A program made the translations under genes and the position numbers. The notes under the pieces are model-generated. The model made no database searches. It worked only from the letters and a program-made list of their open reading frames with translations, and was not told where the DNA came from. This document shows positions 16,302-25,807 of a DNA stretch of 64,000 nucleotides, piece by piece. The stretch lies in the NCBI GenBank assembly GCA_030454085.1, contig JAKDJD010000008.1, positions 1-64,000 on the forward strand, read 5' to 3'. This DNA is from Kocuria sp. GTDB taxonomy: Bacteria > Actinomycetota > Actinomycetes > Actinomycetales > Micrococcaceae. Each line of letters opens with the position of its first letter. Position 1 is the first letter of the stretch.

Positions 16302-17432
16302 ATGACTTGCATCACCATTCCGGAAACCATGCGCGCCGCCATCTGGCAAGGGGATTCTCCCCGACTCACCACCGAGGACATCCCCGTTCCGGTCCCTTCG
16401 CGAGACGAAGCACTCGTGCGCATCACGTCCTGCGGGGTGTGCCACACGGACCTCCACGTGCTCAAGGGTGAAGTCGCCTTCCCCGCTCCGGGCGTCATCG
16501 GCCATGAGGTCAGCGGCGATGTCGTCGCGATCGGCGAAGGCACCGTGGACGCCGGCGGGATCGAGGTGGGGACTCCCGTGATCGGCGCGTTCATCATGCC
16601 CTGCACGGAGTGCGAACAGTGCCTCCAGGGAAGGGACGACCTGTGCGAGAAGTTCTTCGGAGAAAACCGGCTCAAAGGCAATCTGTTCGACGGGACCTCT
16701 CGCTTGACCACGGCCGACGGCCGGCGTCTTTCCATGTATTCGATGGCCGGCATGGCCGAATACTCGGTCGTGCCGATCTCCGCCCTGACCCCGCGCCCCA
16801 AAAACGTCCCGGCGGAAGAGGGTGCAATTCTCGGATGCGCCGCGTTCACGGCCTATGGGGCCGTGCGAAAATCCGGTCTGGTGGAAGGAGAGACGGTCGC
16901 GGTTGTGGCCGTCGGCGGCGTCGGCACCAGCCTGATCCAGGTCGCGAAACACCAGGGGGCATCCAAGGTCATCGCGATCGACGTCGCCGACGAGAAGCTC
17001 GAAGCTGCTCGCCGTCTCGGCGCGGATGAAGTCGTCAACTCGACCACCACGGATCCTCAGGAAGCGGTTCGGGAGATGACCGATGGCAAGGGTGTCCATG
17101 TGGCTTTCGAGGCACTGGGCCGGCCCGAGACCTTCACGCAAGCGGCGTCCCTCCTGCGCGAAGGAGGCAGAATGATCGCCATCGGCATTGCCCCGGGCGG
17201 GGTCTACGGGGAGGTCGAGATCAGTCCGCTGGTGCGCCGAGGCCAGACCGTCACCGGGTCCTTCGGAGCCGTGACCAGGGTGGACCTTCCCGCGGTCGCC
17301 CAGCTCGCAGCGGATGGCGGATACCGTCTGAAAGAGGCGGTGACCAGGCGCTACTCCCTGGAGGACGTTGATGAGGCATATCAGGCCCTCGATCGGGGCG
17401 AGATCACCGGACGCGCGATTGTCGTCATGTGA
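16302..17432 (+). CDS. Zinc-dependent alcohol dehydrogenase
   Basis: This 376-residue medium-chain dehydrogenase has the catalytic zinc ligands in SCGVCHTDLH (near residue 44) and GHEVSG (near 69), the structural zinc motif CTECEQCLQGRDDLC (near 101-115), and the Rossmann motif VAVGGVGTSLIQVAKHQG near 205. It should oxidise an alcohol or polyol with NAD(P). ATG 16302 has GGACGGAG upstream; the open frame reaches further but that part is not family-like. It follows a strong hairpin, so it is probably transcribed separately from the inositol porter, and its physiological link to inositol is uncertain. An MFS exporter gene follows 53 bp later. Confidence 0.87.
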   Translation: MTCITIPETMRAAIWQGDSPRLTTEDIPVPVPSRDEALVRITSCGVCHTDLHVLKGEVAFPAPGVIGHEVSGDVVAIGEGTVDAGGIEVGTPVIGAFIMPCTECEQCLQGRDDLCEKFFGENRLKGNLFDGTSRLTTADGRRLSMYSMAGMAEYSVVPISALTPRPKNVPAEEGAILGCAAFTAYGAVRKSGLVEGETVAVVAVGGVGTSLIQVAKHQGASKVIAIDVADEKLEAARRLGADEVVNSTTTDPQEAVREMTDGKGVHVAFEALGRPETFTQAASLLREGGRMIAIGIAPGGVYGEVEISPLVRRGQTVTGSFGAVTRVDLPAVAQLAADGGYRLKEAVTRRYSLEDVDEAYQALDRGEITGRAIVVM

Positions 17433-17485
17433 GACGTCGCGAAGCGAGGGGCCGGGGTCGGTCGTGGGCGGACCACAATGGAGCC

Positions 17486-18691
17486 ATGAGCACACGCACA
17501 AGACCGAAAGCCGCGACCGTTGCGTCCCTGGCAGCGGCCGCCTATGTCTTCACCACGGTCATGCTGGGCACGACCCTTCCAACCCCCTTGTATCCGCAAT
17601 ACCAGTCGGAATTCGGATTTCGCGGCACGGTCACGACCGAGTTGTTCGCGATCTACGCGGGCGGCGTGATCCTCGGCCTGATTCTCTTCGGCAGACTCTC
17701 GGAAATGCTCGGCCGGCGACCCGTCCTGTTGGTCGGGGTGATTCTCTCGATCGCTTCCGCGGTGCTGTTCTGCATAGGCACTCAGGAATGGTTGCTGTTT
17801 GTGGGCAGGGTGCTTTCCGGGTTCGCCGCCGGCCTGCTGACATCCACCGGAACCGTCAGCGTCATGGAGAATGCCCCCGTGGGCCGCGAACGGCTCGGTG
17901 GGGCGGTGGCAACGGCCGCCAACATCGGTGGCCTGGGGCTGGGCATCGTGTTGGCCGGCGTCGCATCGCAAGTCGCGCTGGTCGCGTTTCCGGATGGCTG
18001 GTCACTGCGTGCACCGTACGTGCTGCACGTGGTGATGCTGGTCCTCGCCGGTCTGGCCCTGCTTCCCATGCGGGACCCGATCGAACGACGACGCGGTGCC
18101 TTCCGCCTCCAGATGCCCGGCGTTCCGGCCGAGACCCGGCACGTTTTCGGTCCGGCGTCGCTGGGTGCCGTGGTCGGATTCGCCACGATGGGCATTTACT
18201 CGTCGGTCGTGCCCAACGTGCTGTCCCAGATGCTCGCCGTGACGGCCCCCGCCGCGTTGGGCCTGGTCATCGGCGCCGTCTTCCTGGCTTCGGCCGCGGC
18301 GCAGGTTGCGTTGAAAAGCCTGTCCGATCGTTGGCTCATTCTCTGCGGTTCGCTGTCCCTGGCCTGCGGGATGCTTCTCGGTATCCTGACGCTGTGCTTC
18401 GAGTCCTTGCCGTTGCTTGTTCTCGCGGCGATCCTGAACGGGGCGGGACAGGGCCTGCTGTTCATGACCGGGTTGCGGGTCGTGACCGCCGCGACCGCTT
18501 CCGAACACCGAACCGAGGTCACCACGAGCTATTTCGTCGTCGCGTACCTGTCCATCTCGGTCCCCTCCGTCACGGCCGGATTGCTGATCCCCGTTCTCGG
18601 GCTGGCGGCCACGGGTCTGCTCTCGTTCTCGGTCCTGGGCCTTGCCGCGCTGGCGGGGCTGTTCAATCTCCGCCGATTCTCCTCGAGCTGA
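17486..18691 (+). CDS. MFS transporter (DHA/sugar-efflux-like)
   Basis: This 401-residue protein has about 12 hydrophobic segments and the loop motif GRLSEMLGRRPVLL near residue 71, which is the MFS A-motif. The N-terminal TTLPTPLYPQYQ and the FAIYAGGVILGL helix are typical of small-molecule efflux permeases of the major facilitator superfamily. ATG 17486 is chosen. It is convergent with the LysR gene on the other strand, and a GGCCGGC/GCCGGCC hairpin at 18755-18775 between the two 3' ends may terminate both. Substrate unknown. Confidence 0.8.
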   Translation: MSTRTRPKAATVASLAAAAYVFTTVMLGTTLPTPLYPQYQSEFGFRGTVTTELFAIYAGGVILGLILFGRLSEMLGRRPVLLVGVILSIASAVLFCIGTQEWLLFVGRVLSGFAAGLLTSTGTVSVMENAPVGRERLGGAVATAANIGGLGLGIVLAGVASQVALVAFPDGWSLRAPYVLHVVMLVLAGLALLPMRDPIERRRGAFRLQMPGVPAETRHVFGPASLGAVVGFATMGIYSSVVPNVLSQMLAVTAPAALGLVIGAVFLASAAAQVALKSLSDRWLILCGSLSLACGMLLGILTLCFESLPLLVLAAILNGAGQGLLFMTGLRVVTAATASEHRTEVTTSYFVVAYLSISVPSVTAGLLIPVLGLAATGLLSFSVLGLAALAGLFNLRRFSSS

Positions 18692-18765
18692 AAATGCCGC
18701 CTCGGCACTAGGTCGCACCGCACCCACTTCTCCCGCCGGCACCGCACCCCCTCCGGCCGGCTCGC

Positions 18766-19665
18766 CTAGCCGGCCGTCACTCGCATCGTGTGCTCGACCA
18801 GGGCCTTCGTTGCCGGTTTGAGCTGGGCCCCGCGTCGGGTCAGCGCGTGCACATCCCGGTACAGATCGGGGGAGTTGTCCGCGGGCCACTCGATCGCGTG
18901 GGCCGGCCGCTCGATGGGGGTCAGCCCGTTGTCGAACACCATGTCGGGAAGGAACGCGGCGGCCATGCCCGCGCGGACCAGGTCGTGGTGGAAGCGCAGG
19001 TCCGAGGATTCGTAACTGACCCGGGGCTCGAAGCCTGCGCGACGGCACGTGCTCAGGGCCCATTCCGCGGCCGTGCTCCCGGCGGGTTCGAGGACCCACG
19101 GCACCTCCGCCAGGTCCTGGAGAGAGTCCACCGGCCACGGGGAGTAGGCGACGATGCGGTCCCGGAACAGGTGCACCGAATTCAACTCGGTCTCGACCGG
19201 CTGCGGCCGGCCCGAGAATTCGTCCGTGATGGCGACGTCGATGCGCCGGCCGACCAGGCTCGAAATCGCCGCCGTCGGCTCCTGGAGCGCGAACTCGACC
19301 GTGACCTGCGGATACGAGGCCTTCATCCGGTGCAGGATCTCGGCGAAGTACGAGACGGCGAAGGATCCGAAGGACGCGAGCCGCACCGTTCCGTGGACGT
19401 CGCTGAGCGCGGCGTCGACATCGGCCTCCGCGCTCTCCAGGATGCCGACCACCTGATCCGCCCTCCGTGCCAGTTTCTTGCCCATCGGGGTCAGGAGGGT
19501 TCGGCGGCCGACCCGCTCGGTCAGGGGGATACCGACTTCCCTCTCCAGCAGGGCGAGTTGCTGGGATACGGCGGCGGGGCTGATCTCGTGGGCACGGGCG
19601 ACGGCGGCGAGGCTCCCGCGGGAGTCCAGTTCGCGCAACTGGATCAGTCGTTGGACGTTCAGCAT
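18766..19665 (-). CDS. LysR-family transcriptional regulator
   Basis: This 299-residue protein has the LysR winged-helix domain at residues 5-65 (LRELDSRGSLAAVARAHE, SPAAVSQQLALLEREVG) and the periplasmic-binding-like effector domain from about 90. It is divergent from the ectoine hydrolase gene across a 149-bp gap that contains AACTT/AAGTT inverted repeats and the palindrome GGGCAAGTTGCCC (19717-19729), so it probably activates that operon. Known ectoine catabolic operons more often use the MocR-type EnuR or the AsnC-type DoeX. A LysR regulator here is therefore a variant, inferred from position only. Confidence 0.87.
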   Translation of the reverse strand: MLNVQRLIQLRELDSRGSLAAVARAHEISPAAVSQQLALLEREVGIPLTERVGRRTLLTPMGKKLARRADQVVGILESAEADVDAALSDVHGTVRLASFGSFAVSYFAEILHRMKASYPQVTVEFALQEPTAAISSLVGRRIDVAITDEFSGRPQPVETELNSVHLFRDRIVAYSPWPVDSLQDLAEVPWVLEPAGSTAAEWALSTCRRAGFEPRVSYESSDLRFHHDLVRAGMAAAFLPDMVFDNGLTPIERPAHAIEWPADNSPDLYRDVHALTRRGAQLKPATKALVEHTMRVTAG

Positions 19666-19814
19666 GGTCGGTCCTTATCGGGGAAAGGGGAATCTTTAAC
19701 TACAACTTAACCCTATGGGCAAGTTGCCCCTTCTTCTTCCCCTTGTCAGCCACGCATAGCATCGATATCACCACGAAGCGAGAGGTGGCTCACAGAGCTC
19801 GAGAGGAGGGGGAA

Positions 19815-21029
19815 TTGTCCCGACAGAACGTGGACGGCACCAGGGAGGCCCCGTTTTCCGCGGAAGAGTTCGAAGCTCGTCGCCAGCGGGTCCGGGAACT
19901 GGCCGTCGCCGAGGGCTTCGATGCCCTCCTGGTCGCGGATCCGGCCAACATCTATTACCTGACCGGCTACGATGCCTGGTCCTTCTATACGCCGCAGTTG
20001 CTGTTCGTCCCGGTCGACGGCGAGCTCCGATTCTTCGCCCGGGAGATGGACGCCAATGGCGCCCACAGGACCATCACCCAGGTTCCCGGGGATCGGATCT
20101 TCGGCTATCCGGAGACGTACATCCACCAGGTCGATGTCCATCCCGGCGACTGGATTGCCGAGTCCCTGCGTGAATTGGGCTACGGCGGGGCGTTGCGCGT
20201 CGGCTATGAGGGCGACGCCGCCTTCTTCACCGTCCGCACGTATCGATCCCTCGTGGACGGCCTGCCGAGCTGGAACCTCGTCGAGTCCCACAACCTCGTG
20301 AATTGGGCACGCCTCATCAAGTCCGACGCCGAGATCGCTTATATGCGAAAGGCAGGCCGGATCTGTGAGATCGCCATGGACACTGCCTTCGCCGGGCTCC
20401 GTCCCGGTCGCCCCCAGAACCAGATCGCCGCAGACGTCATGGCGGCCCAGGCGAGGGGCGACGGCGACGTGGACGGCGACTACGCATCGATTGTCCCCAT
20501 GTTCCCCACCGGCGCCGGCGCGGATACCCCGCATCTGACGTGGGCGGATACTCCCACTCCTCAAGGGCTGCCGATCTCGGTCGAATTGGCCGGCGCCCAC
20601 CGTCGGTACCACGCGCCGTTGGCCCGGACCGCCATCATCGGCAGTCCTCAACCGGACCTCGAGCGCCTGGCCGGCGTCACGGACGAGGCACTGGAAGCGG
20701 CCCTTGAGGTCGTCCGCGAGGGGAGCACCAGCGACGACGTCGCCCGAGCATTCACCGCCGTGCTTGACCGGAACGGGTACTCCAAGAATTCCCGGTTGGG
20801 CTATTCGATCGGCGTCGGCTATCCGCCGGACTGGGGCGAACGGACCGTGAGCATCAGGGAAGGCGACACCACGGTTCTGCACACCAACATGACTTTTCAT
20901 CTCATCGCCGGCATGTGGCTGACCGGCATGGGATACGAGGTCTCGGAATCCATCAGGGTCACGCCCACCGGATGCGAGACCTTCAGCAGCATTCCGCACG
21001 GCCTCATCAGACTCGACTCAGGGAGGTAA
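19815..21029 (+). CDS. doeA: Ectoine hydrolase (DoeA/EutD-like, M24 fold)
   Basis: This 404-residue creatinase/M24-fold protein hydrolyses ectoine to N-acetyl-2,4-diaminobutyrate in characterised relatives. It shows the DoeA-type signatures DPANIYYLTGYDAWSFY near residue 38, REMDANGAHRT, FGYPETY, PMFPTGAGADTPHLTW near 230 and GYPPDWGERT near 335. The canonical M24 metal ligands are missing: the usual G-Y-x-S-D-x-T-R-T strand reads HRRYHAPLARTAI, which fits the metal-free DoeA class. I start it at TTG 19815 because AGGAGG lies 5 bp upstream and the length then matches the family; TTG 19743 is possible. It opens the operon and is divergent from the LysR gene. Confidence 0.83.
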   Translation: MSRQNVDGTREAPFSAEEFEARRQRVRELAVAEGFDALLVADPANIYYLTGYDAWSFYTPQLLFVPVDGELRFFAREMDANGAHRTITQVPGDRIFGYPETYIHQVDVHPGDWIAESLRELGYGGALRVGYEGDAAFFTVRTYRSLVDGLPSWNLVESHNLVNWARLIKSDAEIAYMRKAGRICEIAMDTAFAGLRPGRPQNQIAADVMAAQARGDGDVDGDYASIVPMFPTGAGADTPHLTWADTPTPQGLPISVELAGAHRRYHAPLARTAIIGSPQPDLERLAGVTDEALEAALEVVREGSTSDDVARAFTAVLDRNGYSKNSRLGYSIGVGYPPDWGERTVSIREGDTTVLHTNMTFHLIAGMWLTGMGYEVSESIRVTPTGCETFSSIPHGLIRLDSGR

Positions 21030-21031
21030 CC

Positions 21032-22261
21032 ATGACAACCCCAACCATCTCCACGACCCGCCTGGCCAGCAGAGCCAGCGAGCTGAAGGGGTCCGTGATC
21101 GATGCCTCGACGGCTCTCCTCGCCAGTCAGACCCATGACATCGTCCGTTTTGCAATGGGTGCGCCCAATGACGAGCTGATCCCCACGGAAGACTTCGGGC
21201 GCATCCTCGGGACCGCCGCGGAGGGTCGCTTCGGCTACGGCGCGAGCGAGGGAGAAGCCGACCTGGTCGACCAGATCGTTCGCTACCAGGCTTCGCGCGG
21301 CATCGAGACCAGCCCCGAACGCATCGTCGTGACGACGGGCGGGATGCAGGGGCTCGACATCGCGTTCAAAATGCTCGTGGACCCGGGCGACGGCGTCATC
21401 GTGGAATGCCCCACGTACACCAACGGCATCGGTACGGCCCTGAGCTATCAGGCCTCCGTGATCGAGGCGCCGATGGATGAGAACGGGCTCGTGGTCGAAG
21501 CGTTGCCCGATCTGGTCGACAACTTCGGGAAGACCCCCAAGGCCATTTACACGATCCCCAATTTCCAGAACCCGAGCGGGACCACAATGACGCGGGAACG
21601 CCGCGAAATGCTCCTGGAGCTCGCCGAGAAGTGGGATGCGTACATCGTCGACGACGACCCCTACGGCGCCCTTCGGTTCGAGGGCGAGGAAGTTCCCGGG
21701 TTCCTGGAACTCAGCCCCGGAAATCCCAGGATCATCCAGGTCCGCACGTTCTCCAAGACACTGGCCCCGGGCCTGCGCGTGGGCTGGATGGAGCTGGACC
21801 CCTCCCTCCGGGACATCGCGGTCAACGCAAAACCGGCCATGGATACGTGCACCAGTGTTCCGATGCAGAAGGTCGTCTCGGACTACCTCGCGGAAGGGAA
21901 ACTGGACGAGCACATCGACTGGCTGCGTTCGATCTACCGGGAGCGCAAGGAAGCGATGACTCAGGCCCTCGCGGAGCGTTTCGGTGACGACATCCGTTCC
22001 ACGGACCCCGACGGCGGTTTCTTCCTGTGGATCGATCTCCAGGGCAAGTACTCAGGGATCGACACCGAAGAACTGTTCCCGCTCGCGCTGCGCCACGGTG
22101 TCGCCTACATCCCGGGGCCGGCCTTCACCGACTCGGGGAGCCAGCGCCATTCGTTGCGTCTGTGCTTCGCCACATCCTCGCCCGAACGGATCCGCGAGGG
22201 TGTCGAGAGGCTCGGGACCGCACTGGACGAGTTCGCGGAGCAGCAACGGGGGACCCTCTGA
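21032..22261 (+). CDS. PLP-dependent aminotransferase, class I/II fold
   Basis: This 409-residue fold-type I aminotransferase is of the 2-aminoadipate/LysN and MocR-partner group. It has GGMQGLDIAFKMLVDPGD near residue 100, NPSGTTM near 183, the DDDPYG loop, and the PLP lysine in TFSKTLAPGLRVGW near 240. It lacks a GntR DNA-binding domain. ATG 21032 follows GGGAGG and starts 3 bp after doeA ends. In this pathway it may transaminate diaminobutyrate or another amine. Alternatively it is a sensor-like relative of the PLP half of EnuR, whose ligand in known systems is derived from ectoine. Both ideas are inference. Confidence 0.82.
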   Translation: MTTPTISTTRLASRASELKGSVIDASTALLASQTHDIVRFAMGAPNDELIPTEDFGRILGTAAEGRFGYGASEGEADLVDQIVRYQASRGIETSPERIVVTTGGMQGLDIAFKMLVDPGDGVIVECPTYTNGIGTALSYQASVIEAPMDENGLVVEALPDLVDNFGKTPKAIYTIPNFQNPSGTTMTRERREMLLELAEKWDAYIVDDDPYGALRFEGEEVPGFLELSPGNPRIIQVRTFSKTLAPGLRVGWMELDPSLRDIAVNAKPAMDTCTSVPMQKVVSDYLAEGKLDEHIDWLRSIYRERKEAMTQALAERFGDDIRSTDPDGGFFLWIDLQGKYSGIDTEELFPLALRHGVAYIPGPAFTDSGSQRHSLRLCFATSSPERIREGVERLGTALDEFAEQQRGTL

Positions 22262-23493
22262 TGACATCGACCGACCTCGCCGCCACGGACACGCGGCGCG
22301 CGGAGAAGGTGACCGAAAGGATCGACGCCGAGAGCATCGTCGCGCTCGCGGAGGAACTGATTCGTGCCGGTGGCGAGAACCCCGGCGGCACCGAGGAAGC
22401 GACCGTCGTCTCCTTGTCCGGTGCGCTCGCCGCGATCGGGGCCCGGATCGAGGTAGACGAGGTGGCTCCAGGCCGTTCGAACCTGACGGCCAGGCTTGGA
22501 GGAGACGGCACCGGGAACGGTGGCGTCCTCTTCCTCGGCCACAGTGATGTGGTCCCCGCCGGTGCCGGGTGGACAGCCGACCCGTTCGAACCGCGTCGGT
22601 GGGGAAACCGCCTGATAGGACGCGGGTCCTCCGATATGAAGGGCGGGCTGGCTTCTGTCGTGGTCGCCATGAACGCCGTTCACGCGGTCGCGCCCGAGGT
22701 CCCCATGACGCTGCTGGTCACGGTCGACGAAGAATGCGACGCGGCCGGGGCACAACACTACGTGGCCTCCGAACCGGCGGGGGAGTACACCGGCTGTGTG
22801 GCCGCCGAGCCGACGGGCATGAAGATCATCACGGCGTGCCGGGGAGCAACCAATCTCAGGCTCGAGATCACCGGCGCCAGCGCCCATGCCGGCAACCCGG
22901 ACGACGGCGCGAGTGCGATCCTCGCCGCGAGCGACGTCATCGGCACGATCGAGGCCGACGATGTCGCCCTGAGGGCCCACCCGGATACGGAACTTGGCCG
23001 GGCGTGCTGGAACGTGGGGTCGATCCGCGGCGGTCACGGAACCTCGATCGTTGCGGACCAGTGCGAGCTCGCGTTGGACCGCCGGACGCTGCCCGGCGAG
23101 GACCCCGCCACGATCCTGTCCGAGATCCTGGCCGGGGCCACGCGGGCCGTGCGCGGACGAAACCGTGCGGGAGCGGAACGGATCTCGCTGACCGGTTCCA
23201 TCGACATGATCATGCCGGGGTTCAGAACGGACCCCGAGGACGACTTCGTGACCGGGTGCCAGGACGCGGTACGGCGTGCTGGCGGTAGCGGGGAGACCGG
23301 GGTGTGGACGGCCGCGTGCGAAGGCGGCTTCGTCAACCGCGTCCACCAGATCCCCACGGTGGTTCTCGGCCCCGGCGACGTCAACAACCAAGCCCATCAA
23401 CCCGACGAAAGCGTGGAGATACCTGAACTGCTGGAGGCGGCGAGAACCTACGCGCTCATAGCCCTCCGCTCATCGAAGTCCATGACCGCCTGA
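22261..23493 (+). CDS. M20-family metallo-deacylase (ArgE/DapE-like)
   Basis: This 410-residue zinc aminoacylase has the family motifs GHSDVVPAG near residue 93 (first His and Asp), GRGSSDMKGG near 122 (bridging Asp), VDEECDA near 155 (catalytic Glu pair), a dimerisation domain with SAHAGNPDDGAS, and the final histidine region GDVNNQAHQPDE near 380. The expected role is removal of the acetyl group from N-acetyl-diaminobutyrate. In characterised ectoine operons that step is done by DoeB, a different fold (AstE/AspA family), so this would be a non-orthologous replacement. Its ATG overlaps the stop of the preceding gene by one base. The open frame extends upstream, but no family-like residues lie there. 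Confidence 0.82.
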   Translation: MTSTDLAATDTRRAEKVTERIDAESIVALAEELIRAGGENPGGTEEATVVSLSGALAAIGARIEVDEVAPGRSNLTARLGGDGTGNGGVLFLGHSDVVPAGAGWTADPFEPRRWGNRLIGRGSSDMKGGLASVVVAMNAVHAVAPEVPMTLLVTVDEECDAAGAQHYVASEPAGEYTGCVAAEPTGMKIITACRGATNLRLEITGASAHAGNPDDGASAILAASDVIGTIEADDVALRAHPDTELGRACWNVGSIRGGHGTSIVADQCELALDRRTLPGEDPATILSEILAGATRAVRGRNRAGAERISLTGSIDMIMPGFRTDPEDDFVTGCQDAVRRAGGSGETGVWTAACEGGFVNRVHQIPTVVLGPGDVNNQAHQPDESVEIPELLEAARTYALIALRSSKSMTA

Positions 23494-23546
23494 CCAACCC
23501 CCACTGAACGGGTGGACACCCACCCTTGCACCTTCGGGAGGACCCC

Positions 23547-25019
23547 ATGTCCCAGAGTCCTGTCTACGAACCGCCCCCGATCACTTCCGAGATCGACATG
23601 ACGGTCGACGAGAAGAAGACGGCGCGAAAGTCCGTCGCCGGTTCGGCCATCGGCAATGCCATCGAATGGTTCGACTACGGCATCTACGGCTACCTGCTCG
23701 TCTACATTTCGGACCTCTTCTTCACGTTCGACGACGACGGCAGCGCGCTCGCGCGCGTCATGGCCCTGGGGACCTTTGCCGTCTCCTTCCTCGTCCGGCC
23801 CCTGGGCGGGTTCATCTTCGGCCCGTTGGGCGACAAGTTCGGACGTCAGAAGGTCTTGGTTCTCACCATCGCCCTGATCAGTACGTCCACGGCGTGTATC
23901 GGGCTGCTGCCGACCTACGACACGGCCGGTTTTCTGGCGCCGATCGCACTGATCCTGCTGCGCGCGATCCAGGGATTCTCGGCGGGCGGCGAGTACGCCG
24001 GCGCGGCGGTCTTCATGGCCGAACATGCTCCGGACAACCGCCGCGGGATCTACGGATGCTTCCTCGAATTCGGGACGCTCGTCGGGTACAGCGGTGCCGC
24101 TATCCTCTGCACCGTCCTGACCCTGATTGTCGGTGAGGACGGCATGATGGCGGGCTGGTGGAGGCTCCCCTTCGTCCTCACGATTCTCATGGGCATCCTT
24201 GCCCTGTGGATGCGGCGTCACCTGCACGATCCGGAGACGTTCACCGAGGACGTCGAGGAAGAGGGCGATCAGCCCTCCGCCCTCAAGGCACTCGGGAACC
24301 TGTTGAAGACCTACCCGCTCCAGGTGCTCAAGCTCATTGGGTTCGTGACGCTGCTCAACATCGCGTTCTACCTCGTGCTGACCTACATGCCGAGCTACCT
24401 TTCCGCGACACTCGGCCACAGCACAGCCCAGTCGAACTTCTCCCTGGTCATCATCCAGCTGATCATGATCGCGGTCATCGTTCCCTTCGGCGCACTGAGC
24501 GACAAGATCGGGCGGCGTCCGATCCTCATCGTCGCCTCGTCCGGGTTCGTGCTGCTCTCGGTTCCGGCCATGATGCTGATTCAGGTCGATTCCTTCGTGA
24601 CCCAACTGCTCGGCATCGGGATCCTCGGGCTCTTCCTGGTCATGCTCATCTCTACGATCTCGGCGACGTTGCCTGCGCTGTTCCCGACCAAGGTCCGGTA
24701 TTCCGGGTTCGCCGTCGGGTACAACATCTCGACTGCGATCTTCGGCGGCACGGCCGGCATGGTCAACGAGCTGCTGATCAACAAGACCGGGAACCCCTTG
24801 GTTCCGGGTTGGTATCTCGCGGCCGCGGGCGTCGTCGGGCTGATCGCGGTCCTCACCTTCCGGGAGACTGCGGGCCGGTCCCTGCGGGGGAACGTGGTTC
24901 CCGGCACGGACGACGACCTGCGGACGGCCCGCGGAGAAGAACTGATCGGTGCCAAGACCGGTTCGACGCCGACGGTCGGCCGGACCGACGCTTCCGACGA
25001 GAATTCGACGAAAGGATAG
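23547..25019 (+). CDS. MFS metabolite:H+ symporter (ProP-like)
   Basis: This 490-residue MHS-family porter has the diagnostic GNAIEWFDYGIYGYL near residue 36, the loop motif GPLGDKFGRQKVL near 93, the GFSAGGEYAGA helix near 148 and the second loop ALSDKIGRRP near 319. ProP-type proteins import proline, betaine and ectoine, which suits an ectoine operon. The C-terminal tail of about 45 residues is hydrophilic but does not show an obvious osmosensory coiled coil, so this may be a nutrient porter rather than an osmosensor. Start ATG 23547 has GGGAGG upstream. Confidence 0.85.
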   Translation: MSQSPVYEPPPITSEIDMTVDEKKTARKSVAGSAIGNAIEWFDYGIYGYLLVYISDLFFTFDDDGSALARVMALGTFAVSFLVRPLGGFIFGPLGDKFGRQKVLVLTIALISTSTACIGLLPTYDTAGFLAPIALILLRAIQGFSAGGEYAGAAVFMAEHAPDNRRGIYGCFLEFGTLVGYSGAAILCTVLTLIVGEDGMMAGWWRLPFVLTILMGILALWMRRHLHDPETFTEDVEEEGDQPSALKALGNLLKTYPLQVLKLIGFVTLLNIAFYLVLTYMPSYLSATLGHSTAQSNFSLVIIQLIMIAVIVPFGALSDKIGRRPILIVASSGFVLLSVPAMMLIQVDSFVTQLLGIGILGLFLVMLISTISATLPALFPTKVRYSGFAVGYNISTAIFGGTAGMVNELLINKTGNPLVPGWYLAAAGVVGLIAVLTFRETAGRSLRGNVVPGTDDDLRTARGEELIGAKTGSTPTVGRTDASDENSTKG

Positions 25020-25022
25020 ACA

Positions 25023-25778
25023 GTGACGGAACAGCAACCAGTGGCCCTGGTGACCGGGGCGAACTCCGGAATCGGCGTGGAAATTGCCCGGCGCCTGGTC
25101 GAAGACGGATTCTTGGTGATCCTCTCCGGTCGTAACGATGAACGGGGCCAAGCGGTGACCTCGGAGCTCGGCCAGAACGCCCGGTGGGTCAGGGCCGACC
25201 TGTCCGATTCCGAGGACATCCAGCGGCTGGTGGGCGAGGCCGTGTCCATGGGCGGGCGCCTGGACGTCCTGGTCAACAACGCCGGGGTGGACCTTGTCGG
25301 CTCGGTTCTGGATCTCCCGGAGGAAAAACTCCGCGAGAACTTCGAGATCAACGTCTTCGGGACCATTTCCGCGCTGCAGGCGGCTGGCCGCGTCATGCGG
25401 GACCAGGGGGACGGCGGGGCGATCATCAACATCACCTCGCGCTTGGCCCTGATTGGTGTTCCCACCATGAGCCTCTACGGCGCCGGCAAGGGTGCGATCC
25501 AGTCATTGACGACGGCGGCCGCCGTCGAGCTCGCACCCCACAACATTCGGGTCAACGCCGTGGCCCCGGGCATGGCACGGACCCCGTTGTACGACAGCTG
25601 GGTCGCCGACCAGGACGACCCGGAGGGCACGGAGAAAGACGTCGCCGGAAAGATCCCGCTCGGACGGATCGCCGAGCCCTCGGACGTCGCGGCCGCCGTT
25701 TCCTACCTGGCCAGTTCCGGCGCAGCGTACGTCACCGGAACCACGATTCCGGTCGAGGGCGGATACATCTCGCAATGA
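25023..25778 (+). CDS. Short-chain dehydrogenase/reductase
   Basis: This 251-residue classical SDR has the cofactor motif TGANSGIG near residue 13, NNAG near 86, the catalytic Ser in NITSRLALIG and YGAGK (Tyr/Lys), and a PLGRIAEPSDVAAAVSYLAS tail. It begins at GTG 25023, 3 bp after the porter stop. No SDR is required in the characterised ectoine pathway, so its substrate is unknown. It could handle a hydroxyl derivative or a related compatible solute. Confidence 0.85.
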   Translation: MTEQQPVALVTGANSGIGVEIARRLVEDGFLVILSGRNDERGQAVTSELGQNARWVRADLSDSEDIQRLVGEAVSMGGRLDVLVNNAGVDLVGSVLDLPEEKLRENFEINVFGTISALQAAGRVMRDQGDGGAIINITSRLALIGVPTMSLYGAGKGAIQSLTTAAAVELAPHNIRVNAVAPGMARTPLYDSWVADQDDPEGTEKDVAGKIPLGRIAEPSDVAAAVSYLASSGAAYVTGTTIPVEGGYISQ

Positions 25779-25807
25779 ACACCGTTGAGTCAGAAAGGAC
25801 CACGATC

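Noticed and set aside
23448-25151. 567-codon open frame on the minus strand
   Set aside because: It is the antisense shadow of the ProP-like porter gene; composition is Asp/Arg/Gln-biased and there is no domain or ribosome binding site.
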